Shown: positions 36,418 through 45,508 of the stretch, one piece after another
How positions within the stretch are numbered: position 1 is the first letter of the stretch
Layout of the letters: each line of letters starts with the position of its first letter
Assembly: GCA_036703985.1 (NCBI GenBank)
Contig: DATNQN010000132.1
Coordinates: 1-53,076, forward strand
Direction of reading: 5' to 3'
Origin: Leptolyngbyaceae cyanobacterium
Lineage (GTDB): Bacteria > Cyanobacteriota > Cyanobacteriia > Cyanobacteriales > Aerosakkonemataceae
Length of the DNA stretch: 53,076 bases
Made by a program: the position numbers and the translations under genes
The notes under the pieces: generated by a model
The model's input: only the letters and a program-made list of their open reading frames with translations
The model's database searches: none
What the model was told of the DNA's origin: nothing

Positions 36418-36478
36418 GTAGTAAGGACTTTAGTCCTTATATGCTGTCAGTCAAAGGACTAACTAAAGTCCTTACTAC
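36418..36478 (+). repeat. 17-bp inverted repeat between tandem caspases
   Basis: GTAGTAAGGACTTTAGT (36418-36434) and ACTAAAGTCCTTACTAC (36462-36478) are perfect reverse complements with a 27-base loop that has its own AAGGACT/AGTCCTT half-sites. It resembles the AAGGACTTTAGTCCTT repeats common in cyanobacterial spacers. It reads through in frame with the next gene, but I do not think it is translated. Confidence 0.75.
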
Positions 36479-36500
36479 GAACCAACTTTTTGTAATTCTT

Positions 36501-38645
36501 ATGAAAGATGATTTTAAACTAACTACAAACTTATACGCCTTACTGATCGGAATTGATTGCTATTTACCCAATCGATTACCTGATGGAAGTTTCTACAAAA
36601 CTCTTAAAGGATGCGTCCGGGATATTAATAGCGTTGAAATTTTTCTCAATCGCCAACCGAAACCACCTAATAAAATTATCAAATTAATCGCTTCAAACCA
36701 AGAAGAAATCTCTGAACTTTTGCCAACTTACGAAAACATAGTAGCAAAATTTAAAGAAATAACAAATCTTGCCCAACCGGGCGATCGAATCTATATTCAT
36801 TACTCAGGTCATGGCGGTCGCGCAAAGACTAATTACCCTCAATTGAAAGGAGAAAATGGTATTGATGAAGTATTAGTTCCAGTTGATATTGGTAATCCAA
36901 ATTCTCGTTATTTGCGCGACCTCGAACTCGCTAAAATTATCGATGATATGGTGCAGAAAGGATTAGTTGTAACTGTGGTGATGGATTGCTGCCATTCGGG
37001 AGGAGTAACGCGAGTTGGCGGTGCAGAGATTCGCGGATTGAATGCAGATAAAATTGATACTACACAAAGACCTAGCGACAGTTTAGTTGCACCGATGGAT
37101 GAGTTGGTGAAAACTTGGCAGAATTTAACTAAAATAGCAACTCGTCAGGGAAATATAAATCTTTTACCTTATCCTAAAGACTATGTTTTACTAGCTGCTT
37201 GTCGTCCATCTGAGTTAGCTTATGAATATACTTTTGACGGGAAAGAACATCATGGGGCGCTCACTTATTGGTTACTAGATACATTAAATCAAGGCATTTC
37301 CGAACTGAATTACAAAGTACTTCACGATCGCATTTATGCAAAAGTTCGCAGCCAATTTGTCAGGCAAACACCCATGTTATTGGGTGAAGAAAATCGCCTG
37401 GTTTTTAGCAATCAAATTATTTCTAGTGCTTACGCTGTCACGGTTTTAGAAGTAGAGTTAGATGAAAATACTAAACCTCAACGGATTAAACTCGATGCGG
37501 GTCAAGCTCAAGGGGTAAATTTGGGAGCAACATTTGTCATTTATCCATTGGGAACGAAAGATTTCACTCAGGTAGAACAGCGATTAGCAATTGCTAAAAT
37601 TGTCCAAAGAAAAGCCACCGAATCTTGGGCGGAAATTACAACTATTTTGGGTGACCAAAAATTTATCGAATCGGGCGCACAAGCTGTCCTAACTTCTGCG
37701 CCTGTTAGTTTAGTTAAAAAAGTTAGCTTGATGCAAGATAATTTTCAAAACAATGAGGATTTTTTGCAAAAAGTTGCATTAGCAATGGCAGGTAATGGTT
37801 GGGTTGAATTAGCTTTGAATGATGAAACGGCTGATTATCAAGTGACGATGCGGAAAATTCAGACGGAAGAAGAGGCGAATCGATATCAAGTTGCCGTGAA
37901 TGAGTGGGTTTATGAAATTTGCGATCGCACGGGATTTCCTATTATCCTTAAACCAGGATTAAACGTACACAATAGCAACGCCGCTACCAACTTGGTAAAG
38001 CGTCTCATTCATTTAGCAAAGTATCAGGCAATTCAGGAACTCGATAACCTCGATCGCAAATCACCATTGCAAGGTAAAGTTTCAGTTAATTTATTGGGCA
38101 AACAAACTAATTATAAACTAGGCCAACCCATTTCTCCTCAACCCTTTGAAGACCCCACCCTACCTACAGTGAAGGTGGGCGAATGCGTATTTCTGGAAAT
38201 TCAAAATAACTACTCAAATGTCTTAAATCTTGTTATCTTAGATTTACAATCTAATTGGGCAATTAACCAGCTATATCCCCCCAGTACCAAAAGCCAATTC
38301 ATTCCCCTCGATCCCGGACAAACAGAACTGATTCCCATTGAGTTAAGTTTGCCAGAAGGGGAAGAACAGGGTGCAGATATTTTGAAAGTTTTTGTGACAT
38401 TAGATGGAGCAAATTTTCGCTGGTTAGAACTACCCCCCATCGACCAACCTCTTCTTCCTGCCAACAAAAGAAAAATTAATGCCCCTAGCAATTCTTTGGA
38501 GGAACTTTTAGCAGTTTTAGCTAGCGAACAACCCGCAACCCGCCAATTAATTCCAGTAGCTTTTCCCAGTCGGGAATGGATGACCACCCAAGTTGTGGTT
38601 AATGTTATACCAGTTCTCTCTAAAGATGCGCTTAATATTTCGTAA
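36501..38645 (+). CDS. caspase-family (C14) cysteine peptidase
   Basis: 714 residues from the ATG at 36501. An in-frame ATG at 36441 would add 20 residues encoded by a dispersed repeat with no counterpart in the paralog, so I reject it. The caspase domain (about 8-315) has the dyad His104 (HYSGHGGRAKTNYPQ) and Cys164 (MDCCHSGGVTR). The C-terminal half matches the previous gene throughout (ETADYQV, YEICD, SNWAINQLYP, NSLEELLAVLASEQPATRQL), so the two arose by tandem duplication. The protein is probably cytoplasmic. The last 13 codons lie inside a foldback repeat that begins at 38607, and the tail has no match to its paralog's end. It probably acts with its twin as a paired or redundant effector protease. 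Confidence 0.9.
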   Translation: MKDDFKLTTNLYALLIGIDCYLPNRLPDGSFYKTLKGCVRDINSVEIFLNRQPKPPNKIIKLIASNQEEISELLPTYENIVAKFKEITNLAQPGDRIYIHYSGHGGRAKTNYPQLKGENGIDEVLVPVDIGNPNSRYLRDLELAKIIDDMVQKGLVVTVVMDCCHSGGVTRVGGAEIRGLNADKIDTTQRPSDSLVAPMDELVKTWQNLTKIATRQGNINLLPYPKDYVLLAACRPSELAYEYTFDGKEHHGALTYWLLDTLNQGISELNYKVLHDRIYAKVRSQFVRQTPMLLGEENRLVFSNQIISSAYAVTVLEVELDENTKPQRIKLDAGQAQGVNLGATFVIYPLGTKDFTQVEQRLAIAKIVQRKATESWAEITTILGDQKFIESGAQAVLTSAPVSLVKKVSLMQDNFQNNEDFLQKVALAMAGNGWVELALNDETADYQVTMRKIQTEEEANRYQVAVNEWVYEICDRTGFPIILKPGLNVHNSNAATNLVKRLIHLAKYQAIQELDNLDRKSPLQGKVSVNLLGKQTNYKLGQPISPQPFEDPTLPTVKVGECVFLEIQNNYSNVLNLVILDLQSNWAINQLYPPSTKSQFIPLDPGQTELIPIELSLPEGEEQGADILKVFVTLDGANFRWLELPPIDQPLLPANKRKINAPSNSLEELLAVLASEQPATRQLIPVAFPSREWMTTQVVVNVIPVLSKDALNIS

Positions 38646-38723
38646 CATATTTCTTTGAAACCTTTGCTACGCATAGTAGTTTGGGCAGAAAGTATTAAGC
38701 GCATTGTTACAGAGAAATGGTAT
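38607..38723. repeat. 117-bp foldback element overlapping caspase 3' end
   Basis: ATACCAGTTCTCT (38607-38619) pairs with AGAGAAATGGTAT (38711-38723) with one mismatch, and GCGCTTAATA (38628-38637) pairs perfectly with TATTAAGCGC (38693-38702). The two stems are in register, so the unit can fold as one long hairpin, like the element at 8696. It covers the last 13 codons and the stop of the second caspase gene. Confidence 0.65.
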
Positions 38724-38751
38724 TAGAAAATAAATTGAATCAACCCCACCA

Positions 38752-40476
38752 TTACCAATCATCCCGTTTGGGATCGGGATTCAGCCAATCGTCGTAATCA
38801 TCGGGTAATTCATACCGTTGTTGAGGTAAAGGTTCTAATTTAATTTCTTCCTCTTCCTGTTCATATTCTTCTTCTTCCTCCTCTTCAATTTCTGGTTGCG
38901 GAGAATTCGTTAAAGGTTGAACAACCTTGGCAATTGCCTCTTGCACAAACGCCTTCACAAACTCATCTTTGCGATTGAGTTGAAATTGTCTTTGCACCAC
39001 TTCAGTAATACCGCCATCACCCCAATCTTGATCGTGACGAAAATATTCGATAAAACTTTTGCCAGCAATGCGAGTTAGATAAGCCGCAGTTACGCCTTGA
39101 ATTGCTTTACCTACTAAATAAGTCGCAACATTCAATTGTAATGCCGTCGAAAGTAATTGAATTGCTCCTTTAACTATTCCCAAACTAGCTAAAGTTTTGC
39201 CCAGAGAAAGCGCCAACTCTCTCCCCCGTTCCATATTCAATTCGCAACCGTAAATTTTGCCAATTTCTACTACCATTTGGGCATTGACTGCTGCCGTTGC
39301 TAACAAGTCAACTACAGGCAAAGGCGTCACGGCAATTACACCGGCACCGATCCATTGAAAGCGTTCTACTACTTTATCAGCTTGCCGTCGCCGTTGAGCA
39401 TCAATTAATTTTCTCGCTTCTTCTCCTAAACGTTGAGATTGCAATAATATATTATCTGCCATCAAATCATCGCCTTCTGCTCTCAGTACATTTGCCAAGC
39501 GACGAATCAATGGCATTACATCTGGTTCTGGTTTGAAAATTTCCCCATCTGCTAATTTAGCTGCTTGCGGATTGGCAGTCACGGCAACTACATCAGCGGA
39601 AGAAATAAATACCCGCACTCGTTCCCGCAGTCGTGCCAAAATAACTTCTTTATCGTCATCTGTATAAAGGTCAATTTTGTTAAGAACGAGCAAATTTCGC
39701 TTACCAATTTCTGCTAATGCCCGTAACGGTTCGTATTCCGATCGCCTTAAATCATTATCAACTACAAATAATAGTAAATCTGCTTCTGTAGCTAGTTGTC
39801 TTGCCAGTTGTTCTCGTTCCGTTCCCGCTACACCAGCTTCTAAAATTCCTGGGGTATCGGTAATTAAAATTTCTCGCTCTAATCCTTTTAATTTTAAGTT
39901 ATAAGTTTCGCCTACTTCTGTTGTACCCATAGGAGCACTTACTTGCCCTACCATTCTTCCCATTAACGCATTTACCAGCGAAGTTTTACCCGCCGAACCG
40001 GTGCCAAATACTACTACTTGTAAGTTACCTCGTGCGAGATTGGCTTCGATTTCGCGGGAACGACTGAGTAAAGCTTGTCGCGTTACTTCATCTTGAATTT
40101 GTTTGACTTGTTTTCGCACGGCGCGGAGTGTTTCGGCAGCGGCTTCGGTTTTTGCTTCCGGAACTTTTGGTTTTAAGCGGCGTTTGCGGGGCTTATTTTG
40201 GGATTGCCAGAATATCATGGCGTAATAGCCAAATGCGGCTAGGCAGACTGCCACTAGCACGATTAGCAAAAACAGCAATAAATTGGCTAGTAGGGGTGGC
40301 GCTGACCAGGCAATGTTACTGTAGAGGCGATATAAGGAGTTAATTAGCCAAATTATTAGCCCCAGAAGTACGCTGAGGCTAGCTATCAGTGCAAGTAGGC
40401 GAGACAGTGGCATGAACTTGGCGATGAGTTTGGTGCTGTTAGCTGAAAAAGTCCGAGCTAGTGCTAAGACTCTCAT
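38752..40476 (-). CDS. membrane GTPase, Era-like with DUF697-type tail
   Basis: 574 residues, ATG at 40476. Two N-terminal hydrophobic stretches (about 23-50 and 62-90) anchor it in a membrane. The GTP-binding domain has G1 GTGSAGKT (158-165), a conserved GTTEVGE (possible G2 threonine), G3 DTPG (207-210) and G4 NKID (266-269). The C-terminal half (about 360-500) has hydrophobic helices of the DUF697 kind (WIGAGVIAVTPLPVVDLLAT, GKTLASLGIVKGAIQLLSTA). It ends in a very acidic region with runs of Glu. Such proteins are common in cyanobacteria and chloroplasts; their role is not settled, with membrane or stress-related functions suggested. It is convergent with the second caspase gene, and nothing ties it functionally to the caspases. 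Confidence 0.87.
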   Translation of the reverse strand: MRVLALARTFSANSTKLIAKFMPLSRLLALIASLSVLLGLIIWLINSLYRLYSNIAWSAPPLLANLLLFLLIVLVAVCLAAFGYYAMIFWQSQNKPRKRRLKPKVPEAKTEAAAETLRAVRKQVKQIQDEVTRQALLSRSREIEANLARGNLQVVVFGTGSAGKTSLVNALMGRMVGQVSAPMGTTEVGETYNLKLKGLEREILITDTPGILEAGVAGTEREQLARQLATEADLLLFVVDNDLRRSEYEPLRALAEIGKRNLLVLNKIDLYTDDDKEVILARLRERVRVFISSADVVAVTANPQAAKLADGEIFKPEPDVMPLIRRLANVLRAEGDDLMADNILLQSQRLGEEARKLIDAQRRRQADKVVERFQWIGAGVIAVTPLPVVDLLATAAVNAQMVVEIGKIYGCELNMERGRELALSLGKTLASLGIVKGAIQLLSTALQLNVATYLVGKAIQGVTAAYLTRIAGKSFIEYFRHDQDWGDGGITEVVQRQFQLNRKDEFVKAFVQEAIAKVVQPLTNSPQPEIEEEEEEEYEQEEEEIKLEPLPQQRYELPDDYDDWLNPDPKRDDW

Positions 40477-40497
40477 CTCTAGCCTACACTGCCTGAT

Positions 40498-40561
40498 GAA
40501 GGATGATATCTGAAGGATGAAGGATAAAGTCTGAAGGATGAATTCAGAATTCAGGAGTTAG
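40498..40561 (-). repeat. GAAGGATGAAGGATAAAG dispersed repeat, copy 2
   Basis: A variant of the repeat at 25352 and 53001 (units of GATGAAGGATGA and GAAGGATAAAGTCTGAAG), joined at its right end to AATTCAGGAGTTAG, which is also present at 13722-13735. Two repeat families therefore abut here, in the spacer between the kinase and GTPase genes. Confidence 0.6.
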
Positions 40562-40652
40562 AAAATTAATTCTATTTTTCTTTCCTTTTTCCTATCTCCC
40601 GATCTCCCGATACCCTCACCAGCCTAAACACCCTATTTAAATTCCTAGCAGT

Positions 40653-43600
40653 TTATTTATGTGTCTTGTTAGATTGTCTAATCGGAATTTGAATGATAAA
40701 TTCCGCTCCCTCACCGGGTGCTGAATTACACTTTAAAATTCCGTGGTGTTTTTCTACAATGATTTGATAACTAATTGCTAATCCTAATCCCGTACCTTTT
40801 CCTACTGGTTTGGTAGTGAAAAAGGGATCGAACAAGCGTTTTTTAACTTCTTCTCTCATGCCCGTGCCATTATCAATTATTTTAATTTCGACATATTGAA
40901 AATTGGCGATCGAGAATTGGCGATCGGTTTCCGATTCTTCCTTTACTAAAGATGTGCGAATAATAATTTTGCTGGGATTGAGGTTGATTTCCGAAAGATT
41001 TCTACGTTTGTTATATTCATCCAATGCGTCAACAGAATTGGTGATAATGTTCATAAATACTTGATTTAGTTGTCCTGGAAAGCATTCAACTAAAGGCAAT
41101 TTGGCATATTCTTTAATTATTTGAATAGGGGGATGATCTGATTTGCATTTTAAGCGATTTTGCAAAATTAGCAGGGTACTGTCTATTCCTTCGTGAATGT
41201 TCACAGCTTTCATTTCTGCTTCGTCTAAGCGGGAAAAAGTACGCAAGGAAAGGACGATTTCCCGAATGCGATCGGCCCCTACTTTCATGGAATTTAATAT
41301 TTTAGGCAAGTCTTCTTTTAGGAAATCTAGTTCGATCGTTTCGATTTCTTTTTGAATTTCTGGTGTTGGTTCTGGATAAGTTTTTTGATAGATTTGCAAC
41401 AATCTTAATAAGTCTTGCGCGTACTCTTGAGCAGGTACGAGATTACCGTAGATAAAGTTAACTGGGTTATTTATTTCATGGGCGACACCAGCTACTAATT
41501 GTCCGAGACTGGACATTTTTTCACTTTGAATTAGTTGAGTTTGGGTGCGTTGCAATTGCTGTAAAGCTTGCTCTAACTGTTGGGCTTGCGCTTGCGCTTG
41601 GGCGGCGGCAATGCGAGTTTGTTCGTATAGTCTGGCTTGATCGATCGCGATCGCCAACTGATCCGCTACTGCTTTTAATAATTCTATTTCTTCATCTTTC
41701 CAAGGTCGCAATTCTGAATGATTGCAACCAATTACCCCAATTTCCCCTGACTGAGTTTGAATTGGCACGGACAAAGATGAATTAATCCCCAAATAGAGGT
41801 AAGCTTGACGCATTTCTGGTTCGGCAAGTAAATTTAAGTCATCGGTTCGCACAATTTGCATTTGTAAAATTTGCTGTACTAATTGGCTTTCTAAATCTAC
41901 AGGGTAGGAAGCTAAAAGTGTCGATAAAATTGGATTTTTTGCTTCATATATTCCTTCCCAAATAGGTGGTGCTAAGTTAAGGCGATACCAACCAAACACA
42001 CACCAATCTATTTGCATTAAATTGCGAATTTCTTGTACTGCTGTGGCTAAAATAGTATCTAAATTAAGAGAATTGCGGATTTGACTGGCGAGTCGGTTGA
42101 TCAAAGCCTCCCGCATCGCTTGCTGTCTGAGAGTTTGCTCGGATTTTAACAATATTTCTTCTGCTTGTTTGCGATCGGTGATATCAGTTACCATTCCCAA
42201 CGCACCAATGTAAGATTTTTGTTTATCGTAAAGGGCGCTAGTAGAAATAATTACCCAAAGATCGCTACCATCTTTGCGCTGAAACTTAAAATCGTGCTGT
42301 TCGTTAATGCCTTTTTTTCTCCTTTCCAGGTTAGCTTGGGCGATCGCGATTCCTTCTTCATCCATGAAAGCAAACAAGGGCTTACCAGCCATTTCTTCTG
42401 CCGAGTATCCCAGCATATCTGCCATTTTTTGGTTAACAAAAGTAGTATTACTATCGGCGTCAATAATCCAAATTCCTTCTTGGGCAGTTTCCACAATACG
42501 TCGATATTCTTGTTCGCTTTCTCGTAGTGCTTCTTCTGTACGTTTGCGTTCTGTAATATCGCGAGTAAAACCAAATAAAAATTGTTCTTCTCCCAATTGC
42601 ACGAAGTTAACGCTCACTTCTAAGTCTACAATTCGCCCATCTTTACAGCAAAACTTTGTTTCATAGCGATTATTTCCCATTTCTATGACATTTTCGATAT
42701 TTTGGGCGGTTTCTATAGCTGTTTCTTTCGCCTTTAAATCGCTAATTTTCATGTTTAGCAATTCTAATTGCTGGTAGCCCGTAATCGCACAAAATGCTGG
42801 ATTAACTTCGAGAATTTGACCGTTGAGAGCTAATTTAATATAACCATCCATTGCCGTTTGCAGGATCAGTTCGTTGCGGCGAATTTGCTCTTGTAAGGCT
42901 GACTCTGCTCGTTTGCGATCGCTAATGTCGCGAGATATGCCAATTAATCCGATGATATTTCCTTCCCAGTCGCGCCACGGAGTTTTGGTGGAAAGAAAGA
43001 CTTTTTTCTTTCCGTTTTGTAAAAGAATTTCTTCTAAAACATCCGCTACGCCAGATTGCATAATTGTTAAGTCATTTTTTTGCAATTTATTAGCAAATTC
43101 TACATCCATTAATTCATCATCTTTTTTGCCAATAATCTCTTCTTTGGATTTATTAAAATAATTGGAAACGGCAGAGTTTACTATAACGTAACGCCCCTCG
43201 GTATCTTTAATAAATACGCAGTCTGAGGTGTTTTCCATGATAGCGTTCAACAGGTTATAACTCTGCTTAATTTCTGCTTCCGCTTGTTTGCGATCGGTAA
43301 TATCAATTGAATAGCCGATCATTCCCGTAACCGTTCCTTCCCTGTCATGTAAAAGAGAAATTGATAGATGAACGTGAATAACTTTTCCTGTCTTACAAAC
43401 GGCTTTCATTTCTATTTCATTACTGCCTTTTGTAAATAGTGGTTCTATCACGTCGGTTTGCAGGCGGCCTAGTTCGTCTTGACAATAAAAAAAAGTAATA
43501 TCTTGACCTATAGCTTCTAGTGCAGAATAGCCGTACAAGCGCTCTGCCCCCTTATTCCAACTAGTAATTATTCCGTTTAAATCGCAACAAATTACTGCAT

Positions 43601-44963
43601 CGTGAATTTGATTGATGATTTGAACTTGCTGTCTTAATACTCCCTGCGCTTCTTCAATTTCGGCAATTTTATTCTGTAATTTTTGATTAGTTTTTGTCAG
43701 TTCAGCAGTTCGTTCTGTTGCCAGTTCTTCTAAGTGTTCTTGATACTGTTTTAACTTTGCTTCCGCCAGTTTGCGATCGGTGATTTCCACTACTACACCA
43801 CCTAACCCAAGCAGTTTACCATCCAAACCGGGCAGCGGAAAGTAAGAAACCATCCAATGTCTTTCTACACCTGGTTGTTGTGGCGTTTCGCCGCTAACTT
43901 CTACGTTCAAAGACGGTTCACCTGTAGTTAGTATTTTTTCATAAGTAGGCTCTACCATCGGTGCTAGTTCGGGTAATACTTCCCTAACTGTTTTGCCAAT
44001 ATGATCTGAAATTGGGATTCCATTAATATCTGCAAGCGTTTGATTTAATCGCACGTAACGCATTTTATTATCTAAAATCAAAAAGCCAGCCGTAGCAGTA
44101 CGGAAAAACGCATCAAAAAGAGCTTGCTTACTGGCTAATTCTTGTTCTAAAGCTTTGCGATCGCTAATGTCGATTCCGACGGCGATGCAAAATTCTATTT
44201 TTCCAGCTTCATTTTTAACAAATCTCGTATGCCATTCAACTAACCTTTTTTCTCCTGTTTTAGTTAGTACGTGGTTGAGATTAACGCTTTGTTGACGAGT
44301 TCTGAAAATTTGTTCGATATCCTTACATACACCAGCGCGATCGGCTTCTGCGACAAAAGTATCTACATAATTAGTGCCTAACACTTCTTTTAAATTGTAA
44401 CCCAAAGCATTTAGCATTGCTGGGTTCATCATTTGCGTCTTCCCTTCCGGACTGAGGGTAACGATAAATGCCGGACAAGCTTCGATAATAGTTTTGTTAA
44501 AATCTCTCTGTTTAATCAATTCTTCTTGTAATTTTTGCCGATCTGTAATATCTTCAACACTAGACCAAATTAATTTTTCACCGTTTATTTTAATAATCAC
44601 CCCTTTTAAGCGTACTGGTACTAAATGTCCGCTTTTGTGTATGAATTCTTTTTCATAATAACCATAACGTCCGGTTTGTTCTAAACTTTCTAGCTGCATT
44701 TGCTCTTGGAAAGCATATTTTTTAGGCGTAATTTGCCAGTAGGTTAACTGGAGAGTTTCTTCAACCGTGCGACCGATAATATCTGCAAAAGCTGGGTTCA
44801 CCTTCACTAAAGTACCGTCCATCCGACATAAGGCTAGACCGATCGGACAAGTTTCAAATAAATGGCGGTTAATTTCCTCGCTTTGGCAGTCCTTTTTTTC
44901 AGTAGATCGACTACCGTATTTTCCTTTATAACCTTGACCCTTTAATTTTTTTTGAGTAGTCAC
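40653..44963 (-). CDS. multi-PAS/GAF sensor histidine kinase
   Basis: 1436 residues from a GTG at 44963 with AAAGGG about 8 bases upstream; a nearer ATG is out of frame. I count seven PAS units (starting near residues 30, 150, 280, 440, 560, 690 and 815, each ending in an IS/TDRK-type PAC boundary such as DITDRKQAEAE), a coiled coil at about 405-440, a GAF domain (about 950-1110) and a kinase core with H-box His1162 (AGVAHEINNPVNF), DNGTGM and GKGTGLGLAISYQ. There is no membrane helix or receiver domain, so it is a soluble sensor that must pass phosphate to a separate regulator not in the window. The kinase core is close to that of the CHASE2 kinase at 11491. PAS and GAF ligands (haem, flavin, bilin) cannot be told; no typical bilin-binding cysteine motif is evident. 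Confidence 0.92.
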   Translation of the reverse strand: MTTQKKLKGQGYKGKYGSRSTEKKDCQSEEINRHLFETCPIGLALCRMDGTLVKVNPAFADIIGRTVEETLQLTYWQITPKKYAFQEQMQLESLEQTGRYGYYEKEFIHKSGHLVPVRLKGVIIKINGEKLIWSSVEDITDRQKLQEELIKQRDFNKTIIEACPAFIVTLSPEGKTQMMNPAMLNALGYNLKEVLGTNYVDTFVAEADRAGVCKDIEQIFRTRQQSVNLNHVLTKTGEKRLVEWHTRFVKNEAGKIEFCIAVGIDISDRKALEQELASKQALFDAFFRTATAGFLILDNKMRYVRLNQTLADINGIPISDHIGKTVREVLPELAPMVEPTYEKILTTGEPSLNVEVSGETPQQPGVERHWMVSYFPLPGLDGKLLGLGGVVVEITDRKLAEAKLKQYQEHLEELATERTAELTKTNQKLQNKIAEIEEAQGVLRQQVQIINQIHDAVICCDLNGIITSWNKGAERLYGYSALEAIGQDITFFYCQDELGRLQTDVIEPLFTKGSNEIEMKAVCKTGKVIHVHLSISLLHDREGTVTGMIGYSIDITDRKQAEAEIKQSYNLLNAIMENTSDCVFIKDTEGRYVIVNSAVSNYFNKSKEEIIGKKDDELMDVEFANKLQKNDLTIMQSGVADVLEEILLQNGKKKVFLSTKTPWRDWEGNIIGLIGISRDISDRKRAESALQEQIRRNELILQTAMDGYIKLALNGQILEVNPAFCAITGYQQLELLNMKISDLKAKETAIETAQNIENVIEMGNNRYETKFCCKDGRIVDLEVSVNFVQLGEEQFLFGFTRDITERKRTEEALRESEQEYRRIVETAQEGIWIIDADSNTTFVNQKMADMLGYSAEEMAGKPLFAFMDEEGIAIAQANLERRKKGINEQHDFKFQRKDGSDLWVIISTSALYDKQKSYIGALGMVTDITDRKQAEEILLKSEQTLRQQAMREALINRLASQIRNSLNLDTILATAVQEIRNLMQIDWCVFGWYRLNLAPPIWEGIYEAKNPILSTLLASYPVDLESQLVQQILQMQIVRTDDLNLLAEPEMRQAYLYLGINSSLSVPIQTQSGEIGVIGCNHSELRPWKDEEIELLKAVADQLAIAIDQARLYEQTRIAAAQAQAQAQQLEQALQQLQRTQTQLIQSEKMSSLGQLVAGVAHEINNPVNFIYGNLVPAQEYAQDLLRLLQIYQKTYPEPTPEIQKEIETIELDFLKEDLPKILNSMKVGADRIREIVLSLRTFSRLDEAEMKAVNIHEGIDSTLLILQNRLKCKSDHPPIQIIKEYAKLPLVECFPGQLNQVFMNIITNSVDALDEYNKRRNLSEINLNPSKIIIRTSLVKEESETDRQFSIANFQYVEIKIIDNGTGMREEVKKRLFDPFFTTKPVGKGTGLGLAISYQIIVEKHHGILKCNSAPGEGAEFIIQIPIRQSNKTHK

Positions 44964-45508
44964 TTCCTCATCCCTTTTTTAGTTAAATTAGCCTAGCTGA
45001 AGCCCAAATAATCCAGATATCAGCGATTCTTATGCCATTTTCCTTGTGATTCCTCATTTCTAGCTTTAGCTTAACAATGAGAAATATTTTTCTATTTTCC
45101 CGATGAAATAGTTTTATTCACCTTAAGATAGATGACAGCCTCGTTCGCACTACGCGAACTAACAACTGTCGTAAATTTTTTTGAATTGATTATAAATTTT
45201 AATTTTAATTAAATTAATGCTAGATTTCTTAGGTGTAAATACGGTAATCACCTAGATTTTTTAGACTATTCTATAAAATAGTTGTTGAATATCAATATTA
45301 AATGGTTAGATATAAATAAAAAGTGACAAAATCAGAGTTAAAGTTGATGGCAGCAGATCAAATAAAAATTTTTTGTAGGTTGGGTTGAGCGATAAAGAAA
45401 CCCAAATTTTTACTAGATTTCGCGATCGCTTCATCCCACCTAAAAATTATTTTACCTTAGCTGGATTTACTTTCAGACAATTTTACGGATTTTACTAGAC
45501 AAAATTTA
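44964..45508. other. 545-base intergenic region with two hairpins
   Basis: An AT-rich spacer with no credible ORF. It contains a two-part hairpin at 45134-45170 (GACAG and GTTCGC pairing with GCGAAC and CTGTC) and a second copy of the GTAGGTTGGGTT element (45375-45410). A promoter for the PAS kinase is expected here but could not be placed. Confidence 0.5.
45375..45410 (+). repeat. GTAGGTTGGGTT repeat, second copy
   Basis: GTAGGTTGGGTTGA is identical to 28862-28875. Its second arm GAAACCCAA pairs with TTGGGTT across a 12-base loop. It is a dispersed intergenic foldback with no T-run. Confidence 0.6.

Noticed and set aside
36441-36500. Upstream ATG for the second caspase
   Set aside because: It would translate a dispersed inverted repeat, and the paralog has no such N-terminus.
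38210-38704. Antisense frame of 164 codons over the end of the second caspase gene
   Set aside because: It overlaps a well-supported coding sequence, has no domain match, and part of it is the foldback element.
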